Assembly (NCBI GenBank): GCA_035063785.1
Contig: JAPSFS010000015.1
Coordinates: forward strand, 1 to 64,000
DNA: 64,000 nt
Reading direction: 5' to 3'
Source: Comamonas_C sp026954015
Lineage (GTDB): Bacteria; Pseudomonadota; Gammaproteobacteria; Burkholderiales; Burkholderiaceae_C
The notes below the pieces were generated by a model. The model was not told the DNA's origin and searched no databases. It saw only the letters and a list, made by a program, of their open reading frames with translations. Below, one piece after another: positions 47,950 to 56,484 of the stretch (its first letter is position 1; each line of letters opens with the position of its first letter). The position numbers and the translations under genes are program-made.

Positions 47950-49709
47950 AGGCGTACTCCGAGGCGGCGCAGCGTGTCGAGCAAGGTTGCGTTGTCGGGC
48001 TTGAGGCGCAGGCCCTCGCGCCAGGTGCGGCGCGCTCGCGCGCGGTCTCCGAGCTTCCAGAGCACCTCGCCGAGGTGGGCCGCGATTTCCGCATCGGGCT
48101 GCTTGCGCATGGCCGTTTGCAGCAGTTCGCGTGCGCGCCGGTGGTTGCCAAGGCGGTATTCCGCCCAACCCAGGCTGTCCGTGATGTAGGGGTCGCCCGG
48201 CGCGAGTTCCAGCGCCTGCTCGATGAGCGCCTTGGCCTCCTTGAGCCGCACGCCGTGGTCCGCCAGCGAAAATCCCAAGGCGTTGAGCGCGTGGTAGTAG
48301 CGCGGGTTGCGCGCGAGGATGGAGCGCAGCAGTTGCTCCATTTCGTCCAGGCGTCCGAGCTTCTCGGCCAGCATGGCCTGGTCGTACAGGTAGTCGTCGT
48401 TGTCCGGCTGCAGCGCGATCGCCTGCGCCTGTACTTCGTGGGCCCGCTCGTACTGCCCGACCTCACGCAGCACCAGGGCTTCGCCGCGCAGCTTGCTGGC
48501 GGCGGCCTCATCGTCGGCGGCAGGAACGTTCTGGATCGCGGCCAGCGCTTCCCCGAGCTTGCCTTGCTGCGCGAGCAGCGCCGCTCGCCGCTCCTGCACC
48601 GGCAGACGCTCGCCCTCCGGGTCCGCCTGGTCCAGCCAATGCACCGCCTGGTCGCGGTCACCGCGTGCCTGCGCGATTTCGGAGCGCAGCAGGTACATGC
48701 GCTCGGACGCCGCGCGCGGCTGGTCCGACACCGGCATCTGGTCGTACAACGCGGCGAAATGGTCGAGCGATTTTTCTGCCGCGTCGAGGTGCCCGGCCTG
48801 CAGTTCAAGTGCGCTCTGGATCAGCCAGGCCTGGATATGGTCGGGTTGCGTGCTCGTGAGCGGGCGCAATTGCGCAAGCGCGCGTTCGGGCTGGTTCTTG
48901 TCCGAGAGGTAGCGGGCATAGCCCAGGCGGATCTCGGGCAACGGGTGCCCCGCGAGATAGGGCGCGAGCAGAGGCTCGGCCTCGGGGACGTCCTCTCCCA
49001 TCAGTTGCAGCGCGAGTGCCGCCATCGCGTCGTTGGTTGTGCCGGACTTTTGCGCCAGACGCGCGGCCAGCAGGGCACCGCGCTTGTCGCCCGCGGCCAG
49101 GCGCATGCGGCCTATCGTCGTCCAGGCGTTGGGCGTCGTGGCGTCGTTGGTGAGCGCATCGGCCAGCGCCGATTCGACCACCTGCGCGGCGCGTTCCTTG
49201 TTGCTTGCGTGGGCGTAGAGCAGCGGGATCGCATTGATGACGGCAATCTTGTCGTTCGCTGGTGCGTTGGCCAGTTCCCGTGCGAGCGGCTCGGCGCTTT
49301 CCTCGATCTGATTGAGCGCCACGAGGATGCGTAGCACGAAACGGTTGGCGTCGCGCGAATCCGGCTGGGCGCGCTGCCACGCCCGTGCGGCGATCAATGC
49401 GGACTGTGCCGAGCGCGATTGCAGCGCGATCTCGGTGGTGCGGCGGTACAGATCGCCGTCGTTGCTGCGCCGCGCCGCATCGAGCAGCAGTGCGAACCCC
49501 TGCCCGGGGTCGCCCGAGCGTGTGGTGAACTCGCCGAGCAGGACTTCATACATGAGTTCGGCGGTCTGCGCGGCCTGGGAAGCGTCGCTCGCTTCCTGCA
49601 CTGGTGCGGTGGGTGGCGCCGTCGCACCCGGCACCGCTGTGGCCATGCTGGAGATAGTGAAGGCGCTGAGCGCGAGCAGCGTGGCGGCGGGGCGGTATTT
49701 GCACGGCAT
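47946..49709 (-). CDS. Secreted TPR-repeat protein
   Basis: This 587-residue protein with a signal peptide (PAATLLALSAFTISSMATAV) consists almost entirely of TPR-like helical repeats, for instance ALNALGFSLADHGVRLKEAK, DSLGWAEYRLGNHRRARELL and LGEVLWKLGDRARARRTWRE. Such proteins before lolB and ispE are typical of Burkholderiales. It probably acts as a periplasmic or outer-membrane scaffold. The ATG at 49709 begins MPCKYRPAATLL. The end overlaps the lolB TTG start. Divergent from mutM with a 70-base gap. Confidence 0.85.
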   Translation of the reverse strand: MPCKYRPAATLLALSAFTISSMATAVPGATAPPTAPVQEASDASQAAQTAELMYEVLLGEFTTRSGDPGQGFALLLDAARRSNDGDLYRRTTEIALQSRSAQSALIAARAWQRAQPDSRDANRFVLRILVALNQIEESAEPLARELANAPANDKIAVINAIPLLYAHASNKERAAQVVESALADALTNDATTPNAWTTIGRMRLAAGDKRGALLAARLAQKSGTTNDAMAALALQLMGEDVPEAEPLLAPYLAGHPLPEIRLGYARYLSDKNQPERALAQLRPLTSTQPDHIQAWLIQSALELQAGHLDAAEKSLDHFAALYDQMPVSDQPRAASERMYLLRSEIAQARGDRDQAVHWLDQADPEGERLPVQERRAALLAQQGKLGEALAAIQNVPAADDEAAASKLRGEALVLREVGQYERAHEVQAQAIALQPDNDDYLYDQAMLAEKLGRLDEMEQLLRSILARNPRYYHALNALGFSLADHGVRLKEAKALIEQALELAPGDPYITDSLGWAEYRLGNHRRARELLQTAMRKQPDAEIAAHLGEVLWKLGDRARARRTWREGLRLKPDNATLLDTLRRLGVRL

Positions 49710-49779
49710 CGGCCCATAATAATCGAAGGCTTTTGGCGTGGTGCCCGTGCCCGTGCCGCGCCGCGAGAGCACCGTACAC

Positions 49780-50595
49780 ATGCCTGAATTACCGGAAGTC
49801 GAAGTCACGCGGCGCGGGTTCGCCGATCGGATCGCTGGCGCGCGCATCGTCTCCGTGCGACTGGGCAAGCCGCTGCGCTGGCCGCTTGGCGTCGAGCCCG
49901 CGGTGCTGGTCGGGCGGCGCGTGCTGCAGGTGCGCCGACGCGGCAAATACCTCTTGCTCGATCTGAGCACAGGACTGCTGCTGATCCACCTGGGCATGTC
50001 GGGTAGCTTGCGGTTTGCCGATGTGCTTCCACCCGCAGGCGTGCACGACCACTTCGACCTGGTGACCGCTCGGGGCACGCTGCGGCTGCACGATCCGCGC
50101 CGCTTTGGCGCGGTCGTCTGGGTGCACGACGAGGCGTCGCCGCTGGCGCGCAAACTGCTGGGCGGACTGGGCGCCGAGCCGCTTTCCGACACGTTCATGT
50201 TTCCGGCCTTCCTTGCAGGGCTCAAGGCGAGCCGCCAGTCGATCAAGCAGGTGCTGCTCGCGGGCAAGGTGGTGGTGGGCGTGGGGAACATCTATGCCTG
50301 CGAGGCGCTGTTTGCCGCGGGCATACGCCCGACGGTGGTGGCGGCGCGGCTGAGCGCGCGGCGTGCGCTGCGTTTGCATGCGGCGATACGCGAAGTGCTG
50401 GCGCGTGCCGTGGAGCGCGGCGGCAGCACGCTGCGGGACTTTTCTGGTGCCGATGGCGCCGCCGGGCATTTCCAGCTTGAAGCCAGGATGTATGGGCGCG
50501 CGGGCCAGCCGTGCCCATCGTGCGGCACGCCCGTGCGTGTCATGCGCCAGGGGCAGCGCAGCACGTATTTCTGCCCGCACTGCCAGCGCGCCTGA
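49780..50595 (+). CDS. mutM: Formamidopyrimidine-DNA glycosylase
   Basis: This 271-residue Fpg removes 8-oxoguanine and ring-opened purines. The mature N-terminus PELPEVEVTRRG supplies the catalytic proline and Glu. HLGMSGSLRF and VGNIYACEALFAAG lie in the core, and the C-terminal zinc finger is CPSCGTPVRVMRQGQ then STYFCPHCQ. The stop overlaps the mutY start (TGATG); together they are the GO system. Confidence 0.97.
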   Translation: MPELPEVEVTRRGFADRIAGARIVSVRLGKPLRWPLGVEPAVLVGRRVLQVRRRGKYLLLDLSTGLLLIHLGMSGSLRFADVLPPAGVHDHFDLVTARGTLRLHDPRRFGAVVWVHDEASPLARKLLGGLGAEPLSDTFMFPAFLAGLKASRQSIKQVLLAGKVVVGVGNIYACEALFAAGIRPTVVAARLSARRALRLHAAIREVLARAVERGGSTLRDFSGADGAAGHFQLEARMYGRAGQPCPSCGTPVRVMRQGQRSTYFCPHCQRA

Positions 50596-51644
50596 TGCGT
50601 GCCGCGGACTTCGCCGATCGCGTGGTGCGCTGGCAAGCCGCGCACGGGCGCAACGACCTGCCGTGGTCGGGAACGCGCGATCCCTACCGCGTGTGGCTCT
50701 CCGAGATCATGCTGCAACAGACGCAGGTGGCGACGGTCCTCGACTACTACCCGCGTTTCCTCGCGCGGTTTCCCGACGTGCGCGCACTTGCGCGGGCGCC
50801 GCTTTCCGAGGTGCTTGGGCTCTGGAGCGGTCTGGGCTACTACGCCCGCGCGCGCAACCTGCACCGCTGCGCGCAGGAGCTGGTGGAGCGTCAAGGGGGC
50901 ACATTCCCGCGCTCGGCGCTGGAGCTGGCGAAGCTGCCGGGCATAGGTCGCTCGACCGCCGCGGCGATCGCGGCCTTTTGCTCTGGCGAGCGTGTCGCGA
51001 TTCTCGACGCCAACGTGCGGCGCGTGCTCACGCGCGTGTTGGGTTTCGGCGCGGACCTTGCGGTGATCGCGCACGAGCGGCAGCTGTGGGAGCAGGCCGA
51101 GGAGCTGCTCCCGACGGCGGATCTGGCGCGCGCGATGCCGCGCTACACGCAGGGCCTGATGGATCTGGGCGCGACCGTGTGCCTTGCAGGCAACCCCGAC
51201 TGTGCCCATTGCCCACTGGCGGACGTGTGTGTGGCGTACCGGCAGGGGCGCGTGCGCGACTACCCGGTGCGCACGCGCAAGCTGCAGCGGCGCAGCGAAA
51301 ACTGGTGGTTGCTGCTGTGCGTGGATGACGCGGGCCGCTGCTGGCTGGCGCAGCGCCCGGCGCGCGGCATCTGGGGCGGGCTGCAGTGCCCGCCGGTGTT
51401 CGCGAGTCGCCGTGCGCTTGACGCGGCGCTGCCGCACGGCGCGGCACAGGTGCGCGAATGGCCTGCGTTCACGCATGTGCTTACGCACCGCGACCTGCTG
51501 TTGCACCCGATGCTCGTGCGCACGGCGCAGGCGCCTGCGGATGTGCCGGGAGCCTGGCACGCGGCTGGTGCCTGGCGCTCGCTCGGCTTGCCCGCGCCGG
51601 TACGCAAGTGGCTCGAAGCGGTGGACAGCGCGGGTCGCGGCTAG
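50595..51644 (+). CDS. mutY: A/G-specific adenine glycosylase
   Basis: This 349-residue MutY excises adenine opposite 8-oxoguanine. Marks: WLSEIMLQQTQVATVLDYYP (catalytic Glu), HhH region LPGIGRSTAAAIAAFCSGER with ILDANVRRVLTR, 4Fe-4S site CLAGNPDCAHCPLADVC, and a Nudix-like C-terminal domain. Directly coupled to mutM. Confidence 0.97.
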   Translation: MRAADFADRVVRWQAAHGRNDLPWSGTRDPYRVWLSEIMLQQTQVATVLDYYPRFLARFPDVRALARAPLSEVLGLWSGLGYYARARNLHRCAQELVERQGGTFPRSALELAKLPGIGRSTAAAIAAFCSGERVAILDANVRRVLTRVLGFGADLAVIAHERQLWEQAEELLPTADLARAMPRYTQGLMDLGATVCLAGNPDCAHCPLADVCVAYRQGRVRDYPVRTRKLQRRSENWWLLLCVDDAGRCWLAQRPARGIWGGLQCPPVFASRRALDAALPHGAAQVREWPAFTHVLTHRDLLLHPMLVRTAQAPADVPGAWHAAGAWRSLGLPAPVRKWLEAVDSAGRG

Positions 51645-51665
51645 GCGTGACCGGCCGCCGCGTAT

Positions 51666-52541
51666 TCAGGGGGTTGCCGGTGTGCTCGCCTGCTCGCGAT
51701 GGCGCGCAAGCGTCGTCCACTGGCGCGCAAAGTGCTGTGCGAGCCGCTCCACGAGATAGACCGAGCGGTGTTGCCCGCCGGTGCAACCTATGGCCACGGT
51801 GACGTAGCTGCGGTGGTTGCGCGCGAGCGCGGGCAGCCAGCGTTCCAGGAACCGGGTGATGTCCTCGAGCATGGCGCCTACGTCCGGCTGCTGCCGCAGA
51901 AACGCGGCCACCGGCGCGTCCTTGCCGGTGAGCGGGCGCAGTTGCGGGTCGTAGTGCGGGTTGGGAAGCATGCGCACGTCGAAGACGTAATCCGCGTCCA
52001 TCGGGATGCCGCGCTTGAACGCGAACGACTGGAACACCAGCGTGAGCCGCGCGGGCGGCACCGCCATCAACTGCTTGACGTAGTCCAGCAGCTCCGAGTT
52101 GCGCAGCGTGCTCGTGTCGATCACGAGCGACTGCTCGCGCAGCTCGGTGAGCAGCTCGCGCTCGACCTCGATCGCCTGCACCAGTGCCTGCTCGCCGCCG
52201 AGCAGCGCTTCCCTGGAGAGTGGGTGGCGCCTGCGTGTTTCGGAAAAGCGTCGCACCAGCGTGTCGTTGCTCGCGTCGAGAAAGAGCAACCGAACCTTGA
52301 CGTTCTGCGCGCGCAGGTGCTCCAGTTGCCGTGGCACCACCGGCAGCGCCGTGGCGCTGCGCACGTCAATGGCCAGCGCGACGCGGTTGGCGTGGTCCCG
52401 GTGTTCCAGCGCGGCGAACGACACCAGCAGCTCGGGCGGCAGGTTGTCCACGCAGTAGTAGCCCGCGTCCTCCAGCGCGTGCAGCGCCACCGACTTGCCC
52501 GAGCCGGACATTCCGGTGATGAGCACGAGTTCCAGCACCAT
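51666..52541 (-). CDS. rapZ: RNase adapter / nucleotide-binding protein RapZ
   Basis: This 291-residue protein has the Walker A motif ITGMSGSGKSVALHALEDAG, then YYCVDNLPPELL, FLDASNDTLVRRFSETRRRHPL and C-terminal GCTGGQHRSVYLVERLA, all family hallmarks. In enterics RapZ guides RNase E to GlmZ; in beta-proteobacteria the role may differ. Starts three bases after recN's stop region on the same strand. No hprK or ptsN gene is adjacent, unlike in many relatives. Confidence 0.95.
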   Translation of the reverse strand: MVLELVLITGMSGSGKSVALHALEDAGYYCVDNLPPELLVSFAALEHRDHANRVALAIDVRSATALPVVPRQLEHLRAQNVKVRLLFLDASNDTLVRRFSETRRRHPLSREALLGGEQALVQAIEVERELLTELREQSLVIDTSTLRNSELLDYVKQLMAVPPARLTLVFQSFAFKRGIPMDADYVFDVRMLPNPHYDPQLRPLTGKDAPVAAFLRQQPDVGAMLEDITRFLERWLPALARNHRSYVTVAIGCTGGQHRSVYLVERLAQHFARQWTTLARHREQASTPATP

Positions 52542-52544
52542 GGT

Positions 52545-54209
52545 TCAGTTTCCGTGGGCGGTGGTGCCCAGCATTTCGCTGGCGTGCGCGAGCGTGGTCG
52601 GCGACAGGCGCTCGCCACCCAGCATGCGCGCGATTTCGCGCGTGCGCTCGGGCCCGTGCACCGCGTGGACGGTGCTCTCGGTCTGCGTGCGCGTGCTGCT
52701 CTTGGCCACCACCCAGTGCTGGTCGCCGCAGGCGGCGACCTGGGGCAGGTGCGTGACGGCCAGCACCTGCCGGTCCTCGCCGAGCTGGCGCATCAGCCGG
52801 CCCACGGTTTCCGCCACCGCGCCGCCCACGCCAGAATCGACTTCGTCAAAGATCAGCGTGGGCACCTCGCCCAGGCGGCTGGTGGTCACCGCGATCGCGA
52901 GCGCAATGCGCGACAGCTCGCCGCCCGACGCCACCTTGGCGATGGGCCGGGGCGTCATGCCCGGATGGCTCGTGATGAGGAACTGCACCTGGTCGGTCCC
53001 GTGCGGGCCCGGTTCGGCGGCGGGCGAGAGCGCCACTTCGAAGCGTCCGCCCGTCATCCCGAGGCCCTGCATCGCCTGTGTGATCGCCTGTGCCAGGCGG
53101 GGCGCGGCCTGGGTGCGCGCGCGCGACAGTGCGCGCGCGGCGGCGGCGTACGCGCGGTGGTGCTGCTGCTCGGCGGCTTGCAGTGCCGCGAGATCGGTGG
53201 CGGCGTCAAGCGTGCGCAGCCGCGCGTTCCATTCGCCCAGCAGCGACGGCAGTTCCTCGGGTGTGCGCCGGTAGCGCCGCGCCAATTGCAGCCACAGCGA
53301 CAGGCGCGCATCGAGCGCTTGCAGCGCGCCGGGGTCCGGCTCGGTGTGGCGCAGGTAACTGTGCAGCGTGTGCGCGGCGTCCTCGGCTTCGGCCACACAG
53401 GACGCGAGCGTCGTGGCCACCGTGGCGAACTGCGGTTCCACGGCCGTATGTTCCTGCAGTGCGTCCAGGGCTCGTGAAAGTGCATCCAGTGCGCCGCTGC
53501 CGTCCTCGGGCTGCAAGGCATCGAGGGCAGTCTGCGCTCCCGTGAGCAACGCTTCGGCGCTTGCCAGGCGCGTGTGCTCGGCGTTGAGTTCGTCCCACTC
53601 GCCCGCTCGGGGCGCGAGCTTGTCCATCTCGGCGATCTGCCACTGCAGGCGCTCGCGCTCCTGCTGCAGCGTCTCCTGCGCGGCGCGTGCCTCAGCGAAG
53701 GCGTGGTGCGCGCCGCGCCATGCGTGCCAGCGTGTGGTGGCGTCGTGGTCGTTTACACCTGCATACGCGTCGAGCAGCGCGCGCACCGCGTCGGCGCGCA
53801 TGAGGCTTTGCCATGCGTGCTGGCCGTGGATGTCCACGAGGTGTTCGCCGAGCGTGCGCATCTGCGTCGCCGTCGCGCTGCTGCCGTTGATCCATGCGCG
53901 GCTGCGTCCCTGGGTGTCGATCGTGCGGCGCAGCAGCAATGTGTCTTCGTGCGGGAAGCCCGCTTCGTCGAGCCATGTGGCGAGTGCGTCGCTCGGGGCA
54001 TCGAATTCGGCGCCGACGTCGGCCCGCTCGGCGCCCTCGCGGATCACGCCCGTTTCGGCGCGTGCGCCCAGCAGCAATTGCAGCGCGTCGATCAGGATGG
54101 ACTTGCCGGCGCCGGTTTCGCCAGTGAGCACCGTGAAGCCGTCCTGAACGTCGAGTTCAAGCGCCGGCACGATCACGAAGTCGCGCAGCATGATGCGTCG
54201 CAGTGCCAC
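52545..54209 (-). CDS. recN: DNA repair protein RecN
   Basis: This 554-residue SMC-like ATPase has the Walker A GETGAGKSILIDALQLLLGA, a coiled-coil centre with many helical repeats, the signature KVASGGELSRIALAIAV, and Walker B LIFDEVDSGVGGAVAETVG. It acts in double-strand break repair. I chose the GTG at 54209, three bases after the nadK stop, because it retains the full first strand (ALRRIMLRDFVIV). Confidence 0.95.
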   Translation of the reverse strand: MALRRIMLRDFVIVPALELDVQDGFTVLTGETGAGKSILIDALQLLLGARAETGVIREGAERADVGAEFDAPSDALATWLDEAGFPHEDTLLLRRTIDTQGRSRAWINGSSATATQMRTLGEHLVDIHGQHAWQSLMRADAVRALLDAYAGVNDHDATTRWHAWRGAHHAFAEARAAQETLQQERERLQWQIAEMDKLAPRAGEWDELNAEHTRLASAEALLTGAQTALDALQPEDGSGALDALSRALDALQEHTAVEPQFATVATTLASCVAEAEDAAHTLHSYLRHTEPDPGALQALDARLSLWLQLARRYRRTPEELPSLLGEWNARLRTLDAATDLAALQAAEQQHHRAYAAAARALSRARTQAAPRLAQAITQAMQGLGMTGGRFEVALSPAAEPGPHGTDQVQFLITSHPGMTPRPIAKVASGGELSRIALAIAVTTSRLGEVPTLIFDEVDSGVGGAVAETVGRLMRQLGEDRQVLAVTHLPQVAACGDQHWVVAKSSTRTQTESTVHAVHGPERTREIARMLGGERLSPTTLAHASEMLGTTAHGN

Positions 54210-54211
54210 GG

Positions 54212-55108
54212 TTACGCGCCCCCTTCGTTCCAGCGCAGCTTGTTGCGCAGCGTGGAGTAGTAGCTCCACCCCCGTGGGTGCAGGAAGCACGCGCTGTGCG
54301 GTGAACGGTGCACGACGACGCGGTCGCCAACCTTGAGCGAGGCGAGCGATTGCATGTCGAAATTGGCGCTCGCGTCGCGTCCCGCGACCAGCTCGACGGC
54401 CACGCTGGAAGCGTCGGAGAGCACGATGGGGCGGTGCGTGAGCGTGTGTGGTGCGATCGGCACCAGCACCCACCCGGGAATCGATGGGTGCAGCATCGGC
54501 CCGCCGGCGGACAGCGCGTAGGCGGTCGAACCCGTGGGTGAGGCGACGATCAGGCCGTCCGCGCGCTGGTTCGCGACGAAGCCGCCGTCCACTTCGATGC
54601 GCAGCTCCACCATGCCCGAGGTGGAGCCGCGATTGACCACCACGTCGTTGAGCGCGAGCGCCTCGAACACGCATTCGCGCCCGCGCAGTACCCGCCCGTG
54701 CATCAGCGGGCGCACGTCCTCCTCGTATTCGCCCGCCAGCATGGGCGCGAGCGTCGCCTCGTAGGACTCTAGCGGAATGTCGGTGATGAAGCCCAGTCGC
54801 CCCTTGTTGATGCCGATCAGGGGGGTGCCGTGGCTCGCGAGCCTGCGCCCGACGCTGAGCATCGTGCCGTCGCCGCCGACCACCAGCCCCAGGTCGCAGT
54901 TCCGGCCGATGTCGTCGAGATCGCGCGCCGGGTAGTCGCTGAGCCTGGTGTTTGCCGCAGTCTCCGCTTCGATGGTCAGGTCGCAGCCCTGCGCGTGCAC
55001 GAATGCGGCGATCGTGCGGATCGCCTGGCACAGCGTATCGGGGGCGCTGCGATGGCGCGATGTCTGGTATTTCCCGATGACGGCGATGCTGCGAAAGATG
55101 GGCTGCAT
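54212..55108 (-). CDS. nadK: NAD kinase
   Basis: This 298-residue kinase makes NADP from NAD. Marks: GLVVGGDGTMLSVGRRL (GGDG), INKGRLGFITDIP, ALNDVVVNRG and the late SPTGSTAYALSAGGPM. It precedes recN and is divergent from hrcA, a common beta-proteobacterial order. Confidence 0.96.
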   Translation of the reverse strand: MQPIFRSIAVIGKYQTSRHRSAPDTLCQAIRTIAAFVHAQGCDLTIEAETAANTRLSDYPARDLDDIGRNCDLGLVVGGDGTMLSVGRRLASHGTPLIGINKGRLGFITDIPLESYEATLAPMLAGEYEEDVRPLMHGRVLRGRECVFEALALNDVVVNRGSTSGMVELRIEVDGGFVANQRADGLIVASPTGSTAYALSAGGPMLHPSIPGWVLVPIAPHTLTHRPIVLSDASSVAVELVAGRDASANFDMQSLASLKVGDRVVVHRSPHSACFLHPRGWSYYSTLRNKLRWNEGGA

Positions 55109-55192
55109 GGCGTGATTACATCATCAAGGAGCGCGTTTTGGGGCCCCGGTGGCGCTGTGCGTGCAATCGTAGGCCCTCGCTAGAATGGGCCG

Positions 55193-56197
55193 ATGCTGGA
55201 CGAGCGCGCGAAATTGTTGCTCAAGGCGCTGGTGGAGCGCTATATCGCCGACGGGCAGCCCGTGGGCTCGCGCACGCTTTCGCGCTCGTCGGGGCTGGAA
55301 CTCTCGCCCGCGACGGTGCGTAACGTCATGTCCGATCTGGAGGATCTGGGCCTGATCGCCAGCCCCCACACCTCCGCTGGCCGCGTGCCGACCGCCAAAG
55401 GCTACAGGCTCTTCGTGGACACCATGCTCACGGTGCAGCAGGAGAAGCTGCCGCAGCTCAGGATCGAGCCCGAGCAGCCGCAGAAGGTGATTGCGCACGC
55501 GGCGCAGATGCTCTCGAGCCTGTCGCAGTTCGTCGGCGTGGTGATGGCGCCGCGGCGCGCATCGGTGTTTCGCCACATCGAATTCCTGCGCCTGTCGGAG
55601 CGGCGCGTGCTGGTCATCATCGTCTCGCCCGACGGCGACGTGCAGAACCGCGTCATCTTCACCGAGTCGGATTACGCCCAGTCACAGCTCGTGGAGGCGG
55701 CCAATTTCCTCAACGCCCATTACAGCGGGCTGGCGATCGAGCAGGTGCGCGAGCGGCTGAAGACCGAGGTGGACACGCTGCGCGGCGAAATCGCCCAGCT
55801 CATGCAGGCCGCGGTGAGCGCGAGCAGCGAGGCCATGAGTGCGTCGCAGGGCGAGGTCGTCATTTCGGGCGAGCGCAACCTGCTCGCGCTGAGCGATTTT
55901 TCCAACGACATGGACAACCTGCGCCGCGCGTTCGCGCTGTTCGAGCAGAAAACGCAAATCCTGCGCCTGCTGGATATTTCAAGCCGCGCCGAAGGCGTGC
56001 GCATCTTCATCGGCGGCGAAAGCCACGTCGTGCCGTTCGAGGAGCTTTCCGTGGTCAGCGCGCCTTACGAGGTGGACGGTCAGGTCGTCGGCACGCTCGG
56101 CGTGATCGGCCCCACGCGCATGCCCTACGACCGCATGATCCAGATCGTGGACATCACGTCCAAGCTGGTGTCGAACGCACTGAGCCACCGGGCCTGA
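55193..56197 (+). CDS. hrcA: Heat-inducible transcription repressor HrcA
   Basis: This 334-residue repressor of class I heat-shock genes binds CIRCE elements. The winged helix is LKALVERYIADGQPVGSRTL, and ELSPATVRNVMSDLEDLGLI and SAGRVPTAKGYRLF follow. The GAF-like dimerisation domain ends with VVSAPYEVDGQVVGTLGVIG. No CIRCE lies in the window. This is the last core gene before the tRNA-Met integration site. Confidence 0.96.
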   Translation: MLDERAKLLLKALVERYIADGQPVGSRTLSRSSGLELSPATVRNVMSDLEDLGLIASPHTSAGRVPTAKGYRLFVDTMLTVQQEKLPQLRIEPEQPQKVIAHAAQMLSSLSQFVGVVMAPRRASVFRHIEFLRLSERRVLVIIVSPDGDVQNRVIFTESDYAQSQLVEAANFLNAHYSGLAIEQVRERLKTEVDTLRGEIAQLMQAAVSASSEAMSASQGEVVISGERNLLALSDFSNDMDNLRRAFALFEQKTQILRLLDISSRAEGVRIFIGGESHVVPFEELSVVSAPYEVDGQVVGTLGVIGPTRMPYDRMIQIVDITSKLVSNALSHRA

Positions 56198-56248
56198 CCC
56201 CTGCACCTACAATGCGCCGCTGTCCGCATGCCGCGCGGGCGCACGTGC

Positions 56249-56287
56249 GGGCCGTTAGCTCAGTTGGTCAGAGCAGGGGACTCATAA
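56249..56287 (+). other. attL: 5' half of tRNA-Met(CAU), broken at the anticodon loop
   Basis: The sequence begins with the acceptor strand GGGCCGT, D-arm GCTC-AGTTGGTCA-GAGC, anticodon stem GGGGA and loop CTCATAA. Directly after the loop come ATAACTACATTGG bases that cannot pair with the stem, so the tRNA gene is interrupted there. Either the element's other end carries the 3' half joined to an element-borne 5' half, restoring the gene, or this copy is inactivated. Confidence 0.85.
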
Positions 56288-56418
56288 ATAACTACATTGG
56301 CATTTCGCAAGCCCTTGCTGGCATTGGGAAATTTTGCTATCTTGGTGCTAAGTCTTTGATGCGAAAAGACTTTTCAGTACGCTGATGCTTACTGAACTTG
56401 GAAGGGCTGCGACCGACT

Positions 56419-56468
56419 TGTAGCCCGTTTGTAGCCTATGTGTAGCCTAGAACGGGTTACGTGTAGCC
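56419..56468 (+). promoter_or_regulatory. Phased TGTAGCC direct repeats before the integrase
   Basis: TGTAGCC occurs at 56419, 56430, 56441 and 56462, spacings of 11, 11 and 21 bases, so all face the same side of the helix. The array ends 17 bases before the integrase start. The likely role is as arm-type integrase sites or an excisionase/repressor array. Confidence 0.8.
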
Positions 56469-56484
56469 TAGAGGAGTCCAAGAA

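Noticed and set aside
47423..48808. Large minus-strand frame over the TPR gene and ispE start
   Set aside because: Composition is typical of a GC-rich shadow (Arg, Ala, Cys, Ser); the TPR and lolB frames have clear domains.
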